Shown here: one piece after another, positions 43,568 to 53,247 of the stretch | Layout of the letters: every line of letters begins with the position of its first letter | How positions within the stretch are numbered: the stretch's first letter is position 1 | Source: JBBQZP01 sp038207585 | Lineage (GTDB): Bacteria > Pseudomonadota > Alphaproteobacteria > Rhodobacterales > Rhodobacteraceae | Length of the DNA: 64,000 nt | Reading direction: 5' to 3' | Assembly (NCBI GenBank): GCA_038207585.1 | Contig: JBBQZP010000009.1 | Span: forward strand, 1 to 64,000 | The notes under the pieces: model-generated | Told to the model about the DNA's origin: nothing | The model's database searches: none | What the model saw: the letters and a program-made list of their open reading frames with translations, nothing else | Translations under genes and position numbers: made by a program

Positions 43568-44038
43568 ATGCCGGTCATTGATCAGACCCGTTGCCCGGTG
43601 AAAACCGGCTCGATCTATCCCGAACCTTATGCCAGCCAGATGGCCGGGCGGTCCTCGCTGCGGCTGGGCGATACGGGCGGGCTGACGCAATTCGGCGCGA
43701 ATATCGTCATCCTGCAACCCGGTGCGAAGTCCAGCCTGCGGCACTGGCATCTGAACGAAGATGAATTCGTGATGGTGACGCAAGGCATCTGCACGCTGGT
43801 ACAGGACGCTGGCGAAACACAGATGCACCCCGGCGATTGCGCGGCCTTTCCGGCGGGCGACAGCGACGGGCATCATTTCCTGAACAATACGCAAGCCGAA
43901 GCGCGGTTTCTGGTGATCGGCAGCCGCGCCCCGCGCGAGGTTGCAACCTACAGCGACGTGGATCTGCGCGTCGAAATGGGCGGCGGCACGGCGCGCTTTA
44001 CCTACCATGACGGCACCGACTGGACCGGGCCGCGCTGA
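43568..44038 (+). CDS. Cupin-domain protein
   Basis: 156-residue single-cupin protein. The metal-binding pattern appears as LRHWHLNEDEFVMV (two histidines and a glutamate) and a later GDGHHF-like DSDGHHFLNN. ATG 43568 is preferred to the earlier TTG, which would overlap the thiolase. It lies between thiolase and FadJ in a cluster of beta-oxidation enzymes, and it may be an accessory or regulator, not a core pathway enzyme. Confidence 0.87.
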   Translation: MPVIDQTRCPVKTGSIYPEPYASQMAGRSSLRLGDTGGLTQFGANIVILQPGAKSSLRHWHLNEDEFVMVTQGICTLVQDAGETQMHPGDCAAFPAGDSDGHHFLNNTQAEARFLVIGSRAPREVATYSDVDLRVEMGGGTARFTYHDGTDWTGPR

Positions 44039-44086
44039 AAACATTTCTAGATTCCGGGGCAACGCGCCCCAAGCGGAGGACACGAT

Positions 44087-46279
44087 ATGACCGATTTCAC
44101 CTATGCCACCGATGCCGACGGCGTTGTCACGATCACCTGGGATGTGGCCGCCAAGTCGATGAACGTGATGTCGCAGGCGGGCTTTATCGAGCTTGACGGG
44201 ATGATCGACCGCGCTTTGGCCGATAGCGCCGTCAAGGGCGTGATCATCACGTCCGGCAAAAAGGATTTTGCGGGCGGGATGGACCTGAACGTCATCGCAA
44301 AGATGCGCAATGATGGCGGGGCCAAGGGCATTTTCGACGGCGTGATGGGCATGCACGCGATCCTGCGCAAGATCGAACGCGCCGGCATGGACCCAAAGAC
44401 GCTGAAAGGCGGCAAGCCCATCGTGGCCGCCCTGCCCGGCACCGCGCTGGGCATCGGGCTGGAAATCCCGCTGGCCTGCCACCGCATCTTTGCGGCTGAC
44501 AACCCACGCGCCAAGATCGGCCTGCCGGAAATCATGGTCGGCATCTTTCCGGGCGCAGGTGGCACGACACGGCTGGTGCGCAAGATGGGCGCGATGATGG
44601 CCGCACCGTTCCTGCTGGAGGGGAAACTGTCCGACCCCAAGGCCACCAAGATGGCCGGGATCGTGGATGAGGTCGTCGCCCCCGAAGCACTGCTGACCCG
44701 CGCGAAGGAATGGGTTCTTGCCGCAACCGATGCCGATCTGGTCAAACCCTGGGATGCCAAGGGCTACAAGATGCCCGGTGGCGCGCCCTATCAACCGGCG
44801 GGGTTCATGACGTTTGTCGGTGCCTCGGCGATGGTGCATGCTAAGACCTTTGGTGTCTACCCGGCGGCCAAGGCATTGCTGTCGGCGGTCTATGAAGGTG
44901 CCCTCGTGCCGTTTGATACCGCCCTGAAGATCGAAGCGCGCTGGTTTACATCCGTGCTGATGAACCCGTCGTCATCGGCCATGATCCGCAGCCTTTTCAT
45001 CAACAAAGAGGCGCTGGACAAAGGCGCCGTCCGCCCCGCCGCCCCGGATCAGTCGGTCAAGAAAGTCGGCATCATCGGCGCTGGCATGATGGGGGCGGGC
45101 ATCGCTTTCGTGTCGGCCAATGCGGGGATCGAGGTCGTGCTGATTGATGCGTCGCAGGCATCAGCCGACAAGGGCCGCGCATGGTCATCCGACAATCTGG
45201 ACAAGGGCATTCAGCGCAAGAAGGTGACGCCGGAAAAGAAGGCCGAGGTCATGGCCCGCATCACCGCCACCACTGATTACGCGGCCCTTGCAGGCTGTGA
45301 TCTGATCGTCGAGGCGGTGTTTGAGGATATGAAGGTGAAGGCCGAAGTGACTGCCAAGGTCGAAGCGGCGGTGGGCAAAGATTGCATTTTCGCCACCAAC
45401 ACCTCCACCCTGCCGATCACGGATCTTGCCAAGGCCAGTGCGCGCCCGGATCAGTTCATCGGCATCCACTTCTTCTCGCCCGTCGACAGGATGATGCTGG
45501 TCGAGATCATTCGCGGCAAGGCAACGGGGGACCGCGCGGTGGCCAAAGCGCTCGATTTCGTGCGCCAGATCCGCAAGACGCCGATCGTGGTGAATGATGC
45601 GCGGTTCTTCTACGCCAACCGCTGCATCATTCCCTATATCAACGAAGGCATCCGCATGGTTGCCGAAGGTGTCGAACCCGCGCTGATCGAGAATGCGGCG
45701 AAACTGGTGGGCATGCCCCTGGGGCCGCTGCAACTGGTCGATGAGACGTCGATTGATCTGGGCGTCAAGATCGCAAAGGCGACCAAGGCCGCGATGGGCG
45801 ACGCCTATCCGGATGGTGCTGTGGATGAGGTTTTGTTCTGGATGGCCGATCAGGGCCGGATGGGAAAAAAGGCGAATGCCGGGTTCTATGCCTATGATGC
45901 GGCGGGAAAACGCACCGAACTGTGGGAGGGTCTGGCCCCGCAATACCCGGTGACCGATGCGCAGCCCGAATTGACGCAAGTGCAGCACCGCCTGTTGATG
46001 GCGCAAGTGCTGGAGGCGGTACGCGCGCTGGAAGACGGCGTGCTGATGGACATCCGCGAGGGCGATGTCGGCGCAATCCTTGGCTGGGGCTTCGCCCCGT
46101 GGTCGGGCGGGCCGTTCTCATGGCTTGACATGATCGGCGCGGGGTGCGCGGTTGAAATCTGCGACGCGCTGACCGCCGCGCACGGCGCGCGGTTCACTAC
46201 GCCCGCCCTGTTGCGCGAGATGGCGGCCAAGGGCGAGACGTTCTACTCCCGCTTTGCGCCTCAGAAAAAAGCGGCCTGA
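44087..46279 (+). CDS. fadJ: 3-hydroxyacyl-CoA dehydrogenase / enoyl-CoA hydratase (FadJ-type)
   Basis: 730-residue bifunctional enzyme of beta-oxidation, hydrating enoyl-CoA and oxidising the 3-hydroxyacyl product. The N-terminal crotonase domain shows KKDFAGGMDLNV and PEIMVGIFPGAGGTTRL; the NAD domain starts GIIGAGMMGAGIAFVSANAG around residue 325, followed by FIGIHFFSPVDRMMLVEI and the C-terminal HADH repeats (NRCIIPYINEGIRM). It ends the operon with the dehydrogenase and thiolase. The final 19 bases overlap the convergent Hint gene. Confidence 0.95.
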   Translation: MTDFTYATDADGVVTITWDVAAKSMNVMSQAGFIELDGMIDRALADSAVKGVIITSGKKDFAGGMDLNVIAKMRNDGGAKGIFDGVMGMHAILRKIERAGMDPKTLKGGKPIVAALPGTALGIGLEIPLACHRIFAADNPRAKIGLPEIMVGIFPGAGGTTRLVRKMGAMMAAPFLLEGKLSDPKATKMAGIVDEVVAPEALLTRAKEWVLAATDADLVKPWDAKGYKMPGGAPYQPAGFMTFVGASAMVHAKTFGVYPAAKALLSAVYEGALVPFDTALKIEARWFTSVLMNPSSSAMIRSLFINKEALDKGAVRPAAPDQSVKKVGIIGAGMMGAGIAFVSANAGIEVVLIDASQASADKGRAWSSDNLDKGIQRKKVTPEKKAEVMARITATTDYAALAGCDLIVEAVFEDMKVKAEVTAKVEAAVGKDCIFATNTSTLPITDLAKASARPDQFIGIHFFSPVDRMMLVEIIRGKATGDRAVAKALDFVRQIRKTPIVVNDARFFYANRCIIPYINEGIRMVAEGVEPALIENAAKLVGMPLGPLQLVDETSIDLGVKIAKATKAAMGDAYPDGAVDEVLFWMADQGRMGKKANAGFYAYDAAGKRTELWEGLAPQYPVTDAQPELTQVQHRLLMAQVLEAVRALEDGVLMDIREGDVGAILGWGFAPWSGGPFSWLDMIGAGCAVEICDALTAAHGARFTTPALLREMAAKGETFYSRFAPQKKAA

Positions 46280-46800
46280 TTGCCCGGCGACCCTGCCACC
46301 CGCAGGGCCGCACCCGCGTCCTCGGCCATCAGACAGGCAATGCGGCGTCGCGCCTGCTCCAACGGCAAACCGGACGCCGCCGCACCAACCTGCGCGCCAC
46401 GGGCGATCCGCAGGAAACACGCATCAGGCAAATCTAGACGGTAGCGGGGCAGACGACTGTGCTGACGCTCGACCTCAACCCCGCGCCAGCCGATCAGGGC
46501 TGCGGCCGGAACGATCAGCCGATCGTCGATCAGACACAGCGAAACATCCGGCAACACGGCAAGCGCATCAAGATTTCCGACAACCCGCGTCGGAACCCGT
46601 ATCGGCCAATGCAGATGCGGCAGGATCTGCGCTGCAATCGCCACGTCAAAGCGCAAGACTGCCCGCAAACGCCGCGCACCGCGATCGGTCAGAACAGCAT
46701 CGCCGGCGCGCAGGTGTTCGACCTGCCGCCATCCGCCGGGTGTGGCAACCGGCGTTCCTGCCAGTACCATGACCCCGGTCATTGCCCCATCCATGACCAT
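46261..46800 (-). CDS. Hint-domain (Hedgehog/intein)-like protein
   Basis: 179 residues recognised as a short Hint module by LAGTPVATPGGWRQVEHLRAGDAVLT, the block that opens bacterial Hint proteins. Self-cleaving members have a cysteine directly before FxxGT; here the matching position is not cysteine, so self-splicing is unlikely. Two further blocks are ILPHLHWPIRVP and LCLIDDRLIVPAAALIGWRG. There is no signal sequence or second domain. Rhodobacterales often encode Hint proteins, usually tied to exported adhesins; here the neighbours are a sulfotransferase and FadJ. Confidence 0.75.
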   Translation of the reverse strand: MVMDGAMTGVMVLAGTPVATPGGWRQVEHLRAGDAVLTDRGARRLRAVLRFDVAIAAQILPHLHWPIRVPTRVVGNLDALAVLPDVSLCLIDDRLIVPAAALIGWRGVEVERQHSRLPRYRLDLPDACFLRIARGAQVGAAASGLPLEQARRRIACLMAEDAGAALRVAGSPGNQAAFF

Positions 46801-46910
46801 TCAACGCCCTGCAATCAAAAGCCCCCCGGCCCTGAACAATCAACCTACACGCAAGAGTTGCGGGATTTCGGGTGGCGATGCGGCAAATCCGGGGCAAATG
46901 CTTTGAATTT

Positions 46911-47579
46911 TCAGCAATTTTTCGAAAAATCATTAAAGCCATAGCCAAAGCGGGCGATATCTTCGGCGCAGATATCGGCAAGCACCGCCGAATCCCGGTC
47001 GGTATAGTACCCGCGCCAATCACGCGTGCGCGCAGACGCATTGGCACCGGCAAGCGGTGTGACACGAAACCCCAGATGCGCCCCGAACGGGGCGAGGTCG
47101 GCCTCAAGATGCTCCAGCCGCGCGTAAAGACTACAGCGTTCCAGCCCGCACGCATCACGCATATAGGCGGCGGCAGGCCAGAGGCGCAGGCTGGTTGCGG
47201 TCTGCGGATCATTGAGAAACCCGCTGAAATCAAGCGATTTTGCAAGACCTACGGCGGGATGCGAAAAACTCTGCATCCGCAGCCAATGATAATAGCTGAC
47301 CACCCGGTCCCACGGGTTGCGCACAAGGGTCAGCGTGAACCAGCCGGCCAGATCAACGGCACTTACCACGCCATCAATATCGGCAAGAGTAGAGTGTTTC
47401 CAAAGCCGCCCGGCCGGTTGCAGGTCGTTCAACCGACGCCGCCGCGCGCGCGCCTTGGGCGTATCGCCGATCAGGATATCATCGCGCATTGCCCGCGCCT
47501 CCAGCGCCAGAGTCAACGCCGTGCCCCCCGTCTTGGGAATATGCACAAAAACAAACCGCCGCCCGCGCGAGATGATCAT
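46911..47579 (-). CDS. Sulfotransferase-family protein
   Basis: 222 residues from ATG 47579. HIPKTGGTAL (residues 13-22) is the PAPS 5'-phosphosulfate loop of the Sulfotransfer_2 family and RNPWDRVVSYYHW the 3'-phosphate region. It would transfer a sulfo group from PAPS onto a sugar or lipid, although the acceptor is unknown. PAPS could come from the Sat-CysC enzyme encoded at 56.6 kb. The 110 bases between it and the Hint gene show no feature. Confidence 0.85.
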   Translation of the reverse strand: MIISRGRRFVFVHIPKTGGTALTLALEARAMRDDILIGDTPKARARRRRLNDLQPAGRLWKHSTLADIDGVVSAVDLAGWFTLTLVRNPWDRVVSYYHWLRMQSFSHPAVGLAKSLDFSGFLNDPQTATSLRLWPAAAYMRDACGLERCSLYARLEHLEADLAPFGAHLGFRVTPLAGANASARTRDWRGYYTDRDSAVLADICAEDIARFGYGFNDFSKNC

Positions 47580-47610
47580 GCGCCGCAGCCGGCAAGGGGC
47601 AGCCGCCCTC

Positions 47611-47627
47611 GGGGGCATCGAGCCCCC
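47611..47627. repeat. GC hairpin associated with the repeat pair
   Basis: GGGGGC (47611-47616) and GCCCCC (47622-47627) enclose ATCGA. Combined with the nearby CTCGTCCGGCG it resembles the arrangement at 61749-61776 beside another repeat pair, so the two parts may form one composite element. Confidence 0.5.
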
Positions 47628-47678
47628 TCGTCCGGCGCTGACGCGGATTGCACCGCAGTGGACGCTCTGATCATGCGG

Positions 47679-47712
47679 CTTTCATTTTGATCTAAATATC
47701 CCCGCCGGAGGC
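47679..47712 (-). repeat. Intergenic repeat copy 6 (left arm of long hairpin)
   Basis: Minus strand: GCCTCCGGCGGGGATATTT, then AGAT, then CAAAATGAAAG. It pairs with copy 7, giving a stem of up to 34 bases with a 31-base loop. Confidence 0.8.
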
Positions 47713-47743
47713 TTCTTCTTTCTTGATCAGCAAGATTTTTCTG

Positions 47744-47777
47744 GCCTCTGGCGGGGATATTTCTGTCAAAATGAAAG
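47744..47777 (+). repeat. Intergenic repeat copy 7 (right arm of long hairpin)
   Basis: Plus strand: GCCTCTGGCGGGGATATTT, then CTGT, then CAAAATGAAAG. Inverted relative to copy 6 and outward-facing. The pair lies between the sulfotransferase start and the csaA stop, where a transcript from csaA would pass through it. Confidence 0.8.
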
Positions 47778-47805
47778 GGCAAGATCGGGGTCAGGCGACG
47801 GCCTT

Positions 47806-48134
47806 TCAGAAGAGTTTTCCGCCATCGGGCACATTGTGGCCGGGACCGATCAGCACAACCTCGCCCACCGCATCCGGAACGCCAAGGACCAGCACTTCGG
47901 ACAGCACCTTGCCGATCTGGCGGGGCGGAAAGTTCACGACGGCAAGCACCTGCCGCCCGATCAGACTTTCCGGAATGTAATGCGCGGTGATCTGGGCAGA
48001 AGAGCGTTTTTCGCCAATATCGCCGCCGAAATCGACCCAGAGTTTGAAAGCTGGCTTGCGCGCCTCGGGGAAAGGCTCGGCGCGGGTGATGGTGCCGACG
48101 CGGATGTCAAGTTTGGCGAAATCGTCATACGTGA

Positions 48135-48138
<4 letters not shown>
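47806..48138 (-). CDS. csaA: CsaA/YgjH-type tRNA-binding protein
   Basis: 110-residue OB-fold dimeric tRNA-binding protein like CsaA. DDFAKLDIRVGTITRAEPFPEARKPAFKL is the typical front half, and QVLAVVNFPPRQIGKVLSEVLVLG the second half. CsaA has been described as chaperone-like, but its cellular job remains unclear. The start overlaps the proC stop as ATGA. Confidence 0.93.
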
Positions 48139-48956
<818 letters not shown>

Positions 48957-48983
48957 CAGCGCCCCCTTGGTTTGGGAGGCAGG

Positions 48984-49487
48984 TTAGGCGCGACCGTAGG
49001 CCTCGGCAATGGCGACTTTCATCGCATCGGCGGGAGAGTGGTTGGCCCAGGCGACCATCTGGAACGCCGGATAAAAGCGTTCTGCCGCCATCACCGCCGA
49101 CCCGATCAGGTGGTCGATCTGTTCGCTGCAGGCGATCTGCCCGCCCGACAGCACCAAGCCGTAGCGCCAGACCATCAGCTTTTGCTCGGTCCAATAGGTG
49201 AAGGCACCGGTCCAGACCATGTCGTTGCAGCGGTTCAGAACATCATAAAGCTCGCCCATGCGCTCGGCCGGGGGCTCCATCTCAAACGTGCAGATCAGGC
49301 GCAGCGTCTCATCCTGTGCCGACCAGGCAAGGGTCAGCGAATAGGTTCGCCATTGCCCCTCGACCGCCATGGCGATCTGATCGTCGGTGACGCGGTCAAA
49401 CTCCCACGCGTGGTGTTCGGCCAGCGTTTCGACGATGTCGATCGGGTGGATCTCGTCTGATGCGAGGTATTCTTCGGTTAATGACAT
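48984..49487 (-). CDS. YbjN-domain protein
   Basis: 167-residue member of the YbjN family (type III secretion chaperone-like fold). The visible pattern is HAWEFDRVTDDQIAMAVEGQW, CTFEMEPPAERMGELYDVLNRCNDMVWTG and a terminal segment with MVAWANHSPADAMKVAIAEAYG. Function is not established; in Enterobacteria YbjN affects stress and motility. It has no membrane helix. Confidence 0.88.
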   Translation of the reverse strand: MSLTEEYLASDEIHPIDIVETLAEHHAWEFDRVTDDQIAMAVEGQWRTYSLTLAWSAQDETLRLICTFEMEPPAERMGELYDVLNRCNDMVWTGAFTYWTEQKLMVWRYGLVLSGGQIACSEQIDHLIGSAVMAAERFYPAFQMVAWANHSPADAMKVAIAEAYGRA

Positions 49488-49702
49488 TGCCCGGCCTCTT
49501 TATGAAGTCTCTGGCGGGGGTGAACCCACAAGGGACTGGGTGTCTGGCAAGGTACGGCGTTGCCTGACACCGCCCTTACTAGATATGGTGTGCCAGAAGC
49601 GAAACCCTGTAAAGTGATTTCTGTTTGAAGTTTCTGTGCATAAGTCGATATTGCCCGGAAAAGCACAAAAGCCTGCGCGTGGCGCGGCAGAGGAGCGCCC
49701 CG

Positions 49703-50839
49703 ATGACCGACGCGAACCCAGAACGCTATTTCCTGTATCATTCCATTGGGCAATATCCGGGCAAGACCGCCGATCTGGCAGCGGCGATGACTGAGATGGC
49801 GGCGCATTGGGGCCGGGCCGATGATGGCCAGTGGGGCTATGCGCTGACCAAACGCGCCGATTTCATTGACCGCTGGCGCACCATTCTGAACGCGCCGACC
49901 GGCACCGTGACCACGACGGAAAGTGTGACGGCGGGGTTTTCGGCGCTGCTCGGGGCGTTGCCGGGTGCGGCCTTGCGCGGCAAGCGGGTGCTGGTCGCCG
50001 CCGATTGCTTTCCGTCGATGCATTTTCTGCTGGCAGGCTTGCAGGAACGGATGGGCTTTACTCTAGACACCGTGCCCTTGAGGCAAGGCACCGGCTGGGT
50101 GGAGGAGGACGATTTTCTGAGCCGCTGGGATAGCGATGTCGGGCTGGCGCTGCTGACTTGGGTGTCGTCAACCAGTTCGCACCGGATTGATCTGGCGCGG
50201 ATGGTGGCGCACGGGCGCACGCAGAGCAGTCTGGTGGGCGTTGACATCACGCAAGCGGCGGGGCTTTTGCCGTTTGACGCAATGAACCCTGCCGTGGATT
50301 TTACCCTGTCGACCAGCCTGAAGTGGATGTGCGGCACGCCGGGGGCGGGGATCTTGCATGTGGCCAAAGGGCTGATCGCGCAGTGCCAGCCCACCCTGCG
50401 CGGCTGGTTCAGCCAGCCGAATCCGTTTTCATGGGCGCTGGATAAGTTCGAGTTCGCGCCCGACATCCGCCGCTTTGATCACGGCACACCGGGGGTCATG
50501 GCGGCGCTGGCGTCTTTGCCCGCGCTGGAGTGGCACGCAGCGCAGGATCATGCGGCGATGGCGGCGCATAACGCGGCACTGTCGGCCCGGATACTGGACG
50601 GGGTGACGGCGCTTGGCCTGCCCCTCGCCAGCCCGCGCGACCCTGCGGCGCGCGGCGGGTCGATCATGCTGGCCCTGCCTGTAGAGGTGCCTGCGGTTTC
50701 GGTGCTGGAGGCGTTCCGGCAGAATGGTATTCACGCCGACGCCCGCAGCCAGACCTTGCGTCTGTCACCGGGGGTGGTGACGACGGCGGCGGGGGTGGAT
50801 GCGATGTTGGAGGTGCTGGCGCGCGCTGCGGGGCGGTAG
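49703..50839 (+). CDS. Aminotransferase class V-like (kynureninase-like) enzyme
   Basis: PLP-dependent fold type I protein, 378 residues from ATG 49703. The lysine that binds PLP is K207 in TSLKWMCGTPGAG; the phosphate-binding and cofactor-facing residues include TTTESVTAGF and ITQAAGLLPFD. Similarity to kynureninase and class V enzymes is general, and the substrate is unknown. It is divergent from ybjN; the 215-base gap before it has no clear promoter beyond an AGGAG ribosome site. Confidence 0.85.
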   Translation: MTDANPERYFLYHSIGQYPGKTADLAAAMTEMAAHWGRADDGQWGYALTKRADFIDRWRTILNAPTGTVTTTESVTAGFSALLGALPGAALRGKRVLVAADCFPSMHFLLAGLQERMGFTLDTVPLRQGTGWVEEDDFLSRWDSDVGLALLTWVSSTSSHRIDLARMVAHGRTQSSLVGVDITQAAGLLPFDAMNPAVDFTLSTSLKWMCGTPGAGILHVAKGLIAQCQPTLRGWFSQPNPFSWALDKFEFAPDIRRFDHGTPGVMAALASLPALEWHAAQDHAAMAAHNAALSARILDGVTALGLPLASPRDPAARGGSIMLALPVEVPAVSVLEAFRQNGIHADARSQTLRLSPGVVTTAAGVDAMLEVLARAAGR

Positions 50840-50940
50840 TTGACGACCGCTATGGCCACACGGATTGAAGCGGACACGATCCACTCACAATAATATCGCC
50901 TCACATATGCGCGATGACAGGCGGATAAAAGAGCGCCCCC

Positions 50941-51183
50941 CTACCCCTTCGCCTCCAGCGCTGCGATCCGCGCCGACAGCGCCTCATTTTCTTCGCGCGC
51001 CTTTTGGGCCATTGCACGCACAGCGTCGAATTCCTCGCGCGTTACGAAATCACGGTCGGCCATCCAGCGGTCGACAAGGCTTTTCATCGCCGTCTCGGCC
51101 TCGGTCTTGGCACCTTGGGCCACACCCATCGCGTTGGTCATCAGTTGCGAGATGTCGTCGAAAATCTTGTTGCGGGTTTGCAT
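50941..51183 (-). CDS. ubiK: UbiK (YqiC/BMFP) accessory factor
   Basis: 80-residue coiled-coil protein, an accessory factor for ubiquinone biosynthesis that binds the lipid-linked pathway complex. The whole sequence fits the BMFP domain: RNKIFDDISQLMTNAMGVAQGAKTE at the front and DFVTREEFDAVRAMAQKAREENEALSARI as the coiled coil. ATG 51183 is the family start. It is divergent from lgt, a gene order seen in other Rhodobacterales. Confidence 0.92.
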   Translation of the reverse strand: MQTRNKIFDDISQLMTNAMGVAQGAKTEAETAMKSLVDRWMADRDFVTREEFDAVRAMAQKAREENEALSARIAALEAKG

Positions 51184-51305
51184 GGTATATTCCTTTTTCT
51201 TGCCCCCAATATGGGCCAGCCGGGGCCGCAAAACAAGGCGACCCGATGTCTGGTTGACAAGCGGCGCGTGGCCCCCGACAAGCCATCCCAATCCAAGGAA
51301 GCCGC

Positions 51306-52199
51306 ATGTCCTATATCCCCTTCCCCGACCTGTCGCCCTTTGTCTTTCCAAGCCCCGTGTTCGGGTTCCAGATTCCGCTGCGCTGGTATGCGCTGGCCTA
51401 TATTGCGGGCTTGCTGATCGGCTGGCGGCTGGTGCTGGCCGCGGTGCGCAGCCCGCGTCTGTGGCCCGGCAAACCACCGATGAACGCCGAGCAAGTGGAA
51501 TCGCTGCTGACATGGGTGATCCTTGGGGTCATTTTTGGCGGGCGGCTGGGCTATGTGATCTTTTACGATCCGCTGACCTATCTGGCGAACCCCTTGGGCG
51601 TTTTGCAGGTCTGGCAGGGCGGCATGTCGTTTCACGGCGGCTTTGCCGGGGTTTGTGCGGCACTTTATCTATTCTGCCGCAAGAACGGCGTGCCCCTGTG
51701 GTCGGCTGCCGACCTTCTGGCGATGGCCACGCCGCCGGGCCTTTTGCTGGGCCGGCTTGCGAATTTCGTCAATGCCGAGTTGTGGGGCCGCCCGACCGAT
51801 CTGCCTTGGGGTGTGGCCTTTCCGGGCGAACATGCGCAAACCTGTGAAGGTATCGTCGGCATCTGTGCCCGTCACCCCAGCCAGCTTTACGAGGCCGCGA
51901 TGGAGGGGCTCATTCTGGGCGCGCTCCTTTTGTATCTGGTCTGGCGGCGCGATTGGCTGCGCTGGCCGGGGCGCGCGACGGGGCTTTTCTTTGCGGGCTA
52001 CGGCCTTGCGCGGTTTGCGGTGGAATTCGTGCGCCAGCCGGATGCGCAATTCATTACTCCGGGCAATCCGTTGGGTCTGGCGTATCACATCGGCGGATGG
52101 GGGCTGACGATGGGACAAACGCTGTCCCTGCCGATGATCGCCATCGGGCTGTGGCTCCTTCTGCGGGCGCGGCCCCTTGCGGCCAATGACCCCGCTTGA
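51306..52199 (+). CDS. lgt: Prolipoprotein diacylglyceryl transferase
   Basis: Inner-membrane enzyme that attaches diacylglyceryl to the lipobox cysteine of prolipoproteins. 297 residues with about seven helices; IRWYALAYIAGLLIGW-like opening, YDPLTYLANP, GGMSFHGGFAGV and the signature GRLANFVNAELWGRPTD with the conserved arginine and asparagine are all present. It overlaps midA by 14 bases. A client lipoprotein with a classic lipobox is encoded at 16.4 kb. Confidence 0.96.
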   Translation: MSYIPFPDLSPFVFPSPVFGFQIPLRWYALAYIAGLLIGWRLVLAAVRSPRLWPGKPPMNAEQVESLLTWVILGVIFGGRLGYVIFYDPLTYLANPLGVLQVWQGGMSFHGGFAGVCAALYLFCRKNGVPLWSAADLLAMATPPGLLLGRLANFVNAELWGRPTDLPWGVAFPGEHAQTCEGIVGICARHPSQLYEAAMEGLILGALLLYLVWRRDWLRWPGRATGLFFAGYGLARFAVEFVRQPDAQFITPGNPLGLAYHIGGWGLTMGQTLSLPMIAIGLWLLLRARPLAANDPA

Positions 52200-53247
52200 G
52201 ACGCTGCTGATCCGGCGGATCACGGCCACCGGGCCGATCACGCTGGCCGATTACATGGCCGACTGCCTGCTGCACCCTGAGCATGGCTATTACACCACGC
52301 GCCCCCCGTTTGGTGCCGAAGGTGATTTCACAACTGCGCCCGAGATCAGCCAGATGTTCGGCGAACTGGTGGGCCTTGCCCTTGCGCAAAGCTGGCTGGA
52401 TCAGGGTGCGCCTGCGTTTACGCTGGCCGAGATCGGGCCCGGTCGTGGCACGTTGATGGCCGATATCCTGCGCGCCACGCGAGGAGTGCCGGGGTTTCAC
52501 GATGCGGCGCGGGTGGTGCTGGTCGAGGCCTCGCCCCGGCTTCGGGCTTTGCAGGAAAAGGCGCTGGCGGGCCATCCGGTCGCGTGGTGTGACACGGTGG
52601 AGGCCCTGCCGGATACGCCCCTGTGGCTGGTCGCCAACGAGTTTTTCGATGCCCTGCCGATCCGCCAGTTCACCCGTGCAGGCGACGGCTGGGCCGAAAC
52701 GATGGTCGGCGCGCAGGGCGATGCGCTGGTCTTTGGACGGGCGGCCCCCACCTCCCTTGCCACCCTTGCACACCGGCTGGCAGACACGACAGAGGGCGAG
52801 GTGGTTGAACTTTGCCCCGCAGCCGCCGGCGTCATGCGCACCATCGCGCAACGCCTCACTCGCCATGGCGGCGCGGCCCTGATTATCGACTACGGCAGCG
52901 GCCCGTCGCGCGGCGATACTTTTCAGGCAGTGCGCGGCCAAGCCTTTGCCGACCCGCTGGCCACGCCGGGGCAGGCTGATCTGACGGCCCATGTGGATTT
53001 CGCAGCCCTTGCGGCGGCGGCCCGGCCTTGTGCCACACTTCTTACCGAACAAGGCGCGTTTCTGAGCCGCCTTGGAATTGCGCCAAGGTCAGCGCGGTTG
53101 GCTGCGTCACTCACCGACACAGCCCTGGAAAACCACCTCGCCGCAACTCGCCGCTTGACCGACCCTGCGGAAATGGGTTCGGTGTTCAAAGTGCTGGCGT
53201 TGCATGCGCCCGGAACGCCGCCCCCACCGGGAATGACCGATGCTTGA
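52186..53247 (+). CDS. MidA/NDUFAF7-family SAM-dependent methyltransferase
   Basis: 353 residues. In eukaryotes this family methylates a subunit of respiratory complex I during assembly; the bacterial target is not proven. EGDFTTAPEISQMFGELVG, LAEIGPGRGTLMADIL (SAM motif I) and LVANEFFDALPIRQF are the family blocks. ATG 52186 fits; it overlaps the end of lgt, and the stop overlaps pgeF. Conserved lgt-midA-pgeF order supports the name. Confidence 0.9.
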   Translation: MTPLETLLIRRITATGPITLADYMADCLLHPEHGYYTTRPPFGAEGDFTTAPEISQMFGELVGLALAQSWLDQGAPAFTLAEIGPGRGTLMADILRATRGVPGFHDAARVVLVEASPRLRALQEKALAGHPVAWCDTVEALPDTPLWLVANEFFDALPIRQFTRAGDGWAETMVGAQGDALVFGRAAPTSLATLAHRLADTTEGEVVELCPAAAGVMRTIAQRLTRHGGAALIIDYGSGPSRGDTFQAVRGQAFADPLATPGQADLTAHVDFAALAAAARPCATLLTEQGAFLSRLGIAPRSARLAASLTDTALENHLAATRRLTDPAEMGSVFKVLALHAPGTPPPPGMTDA

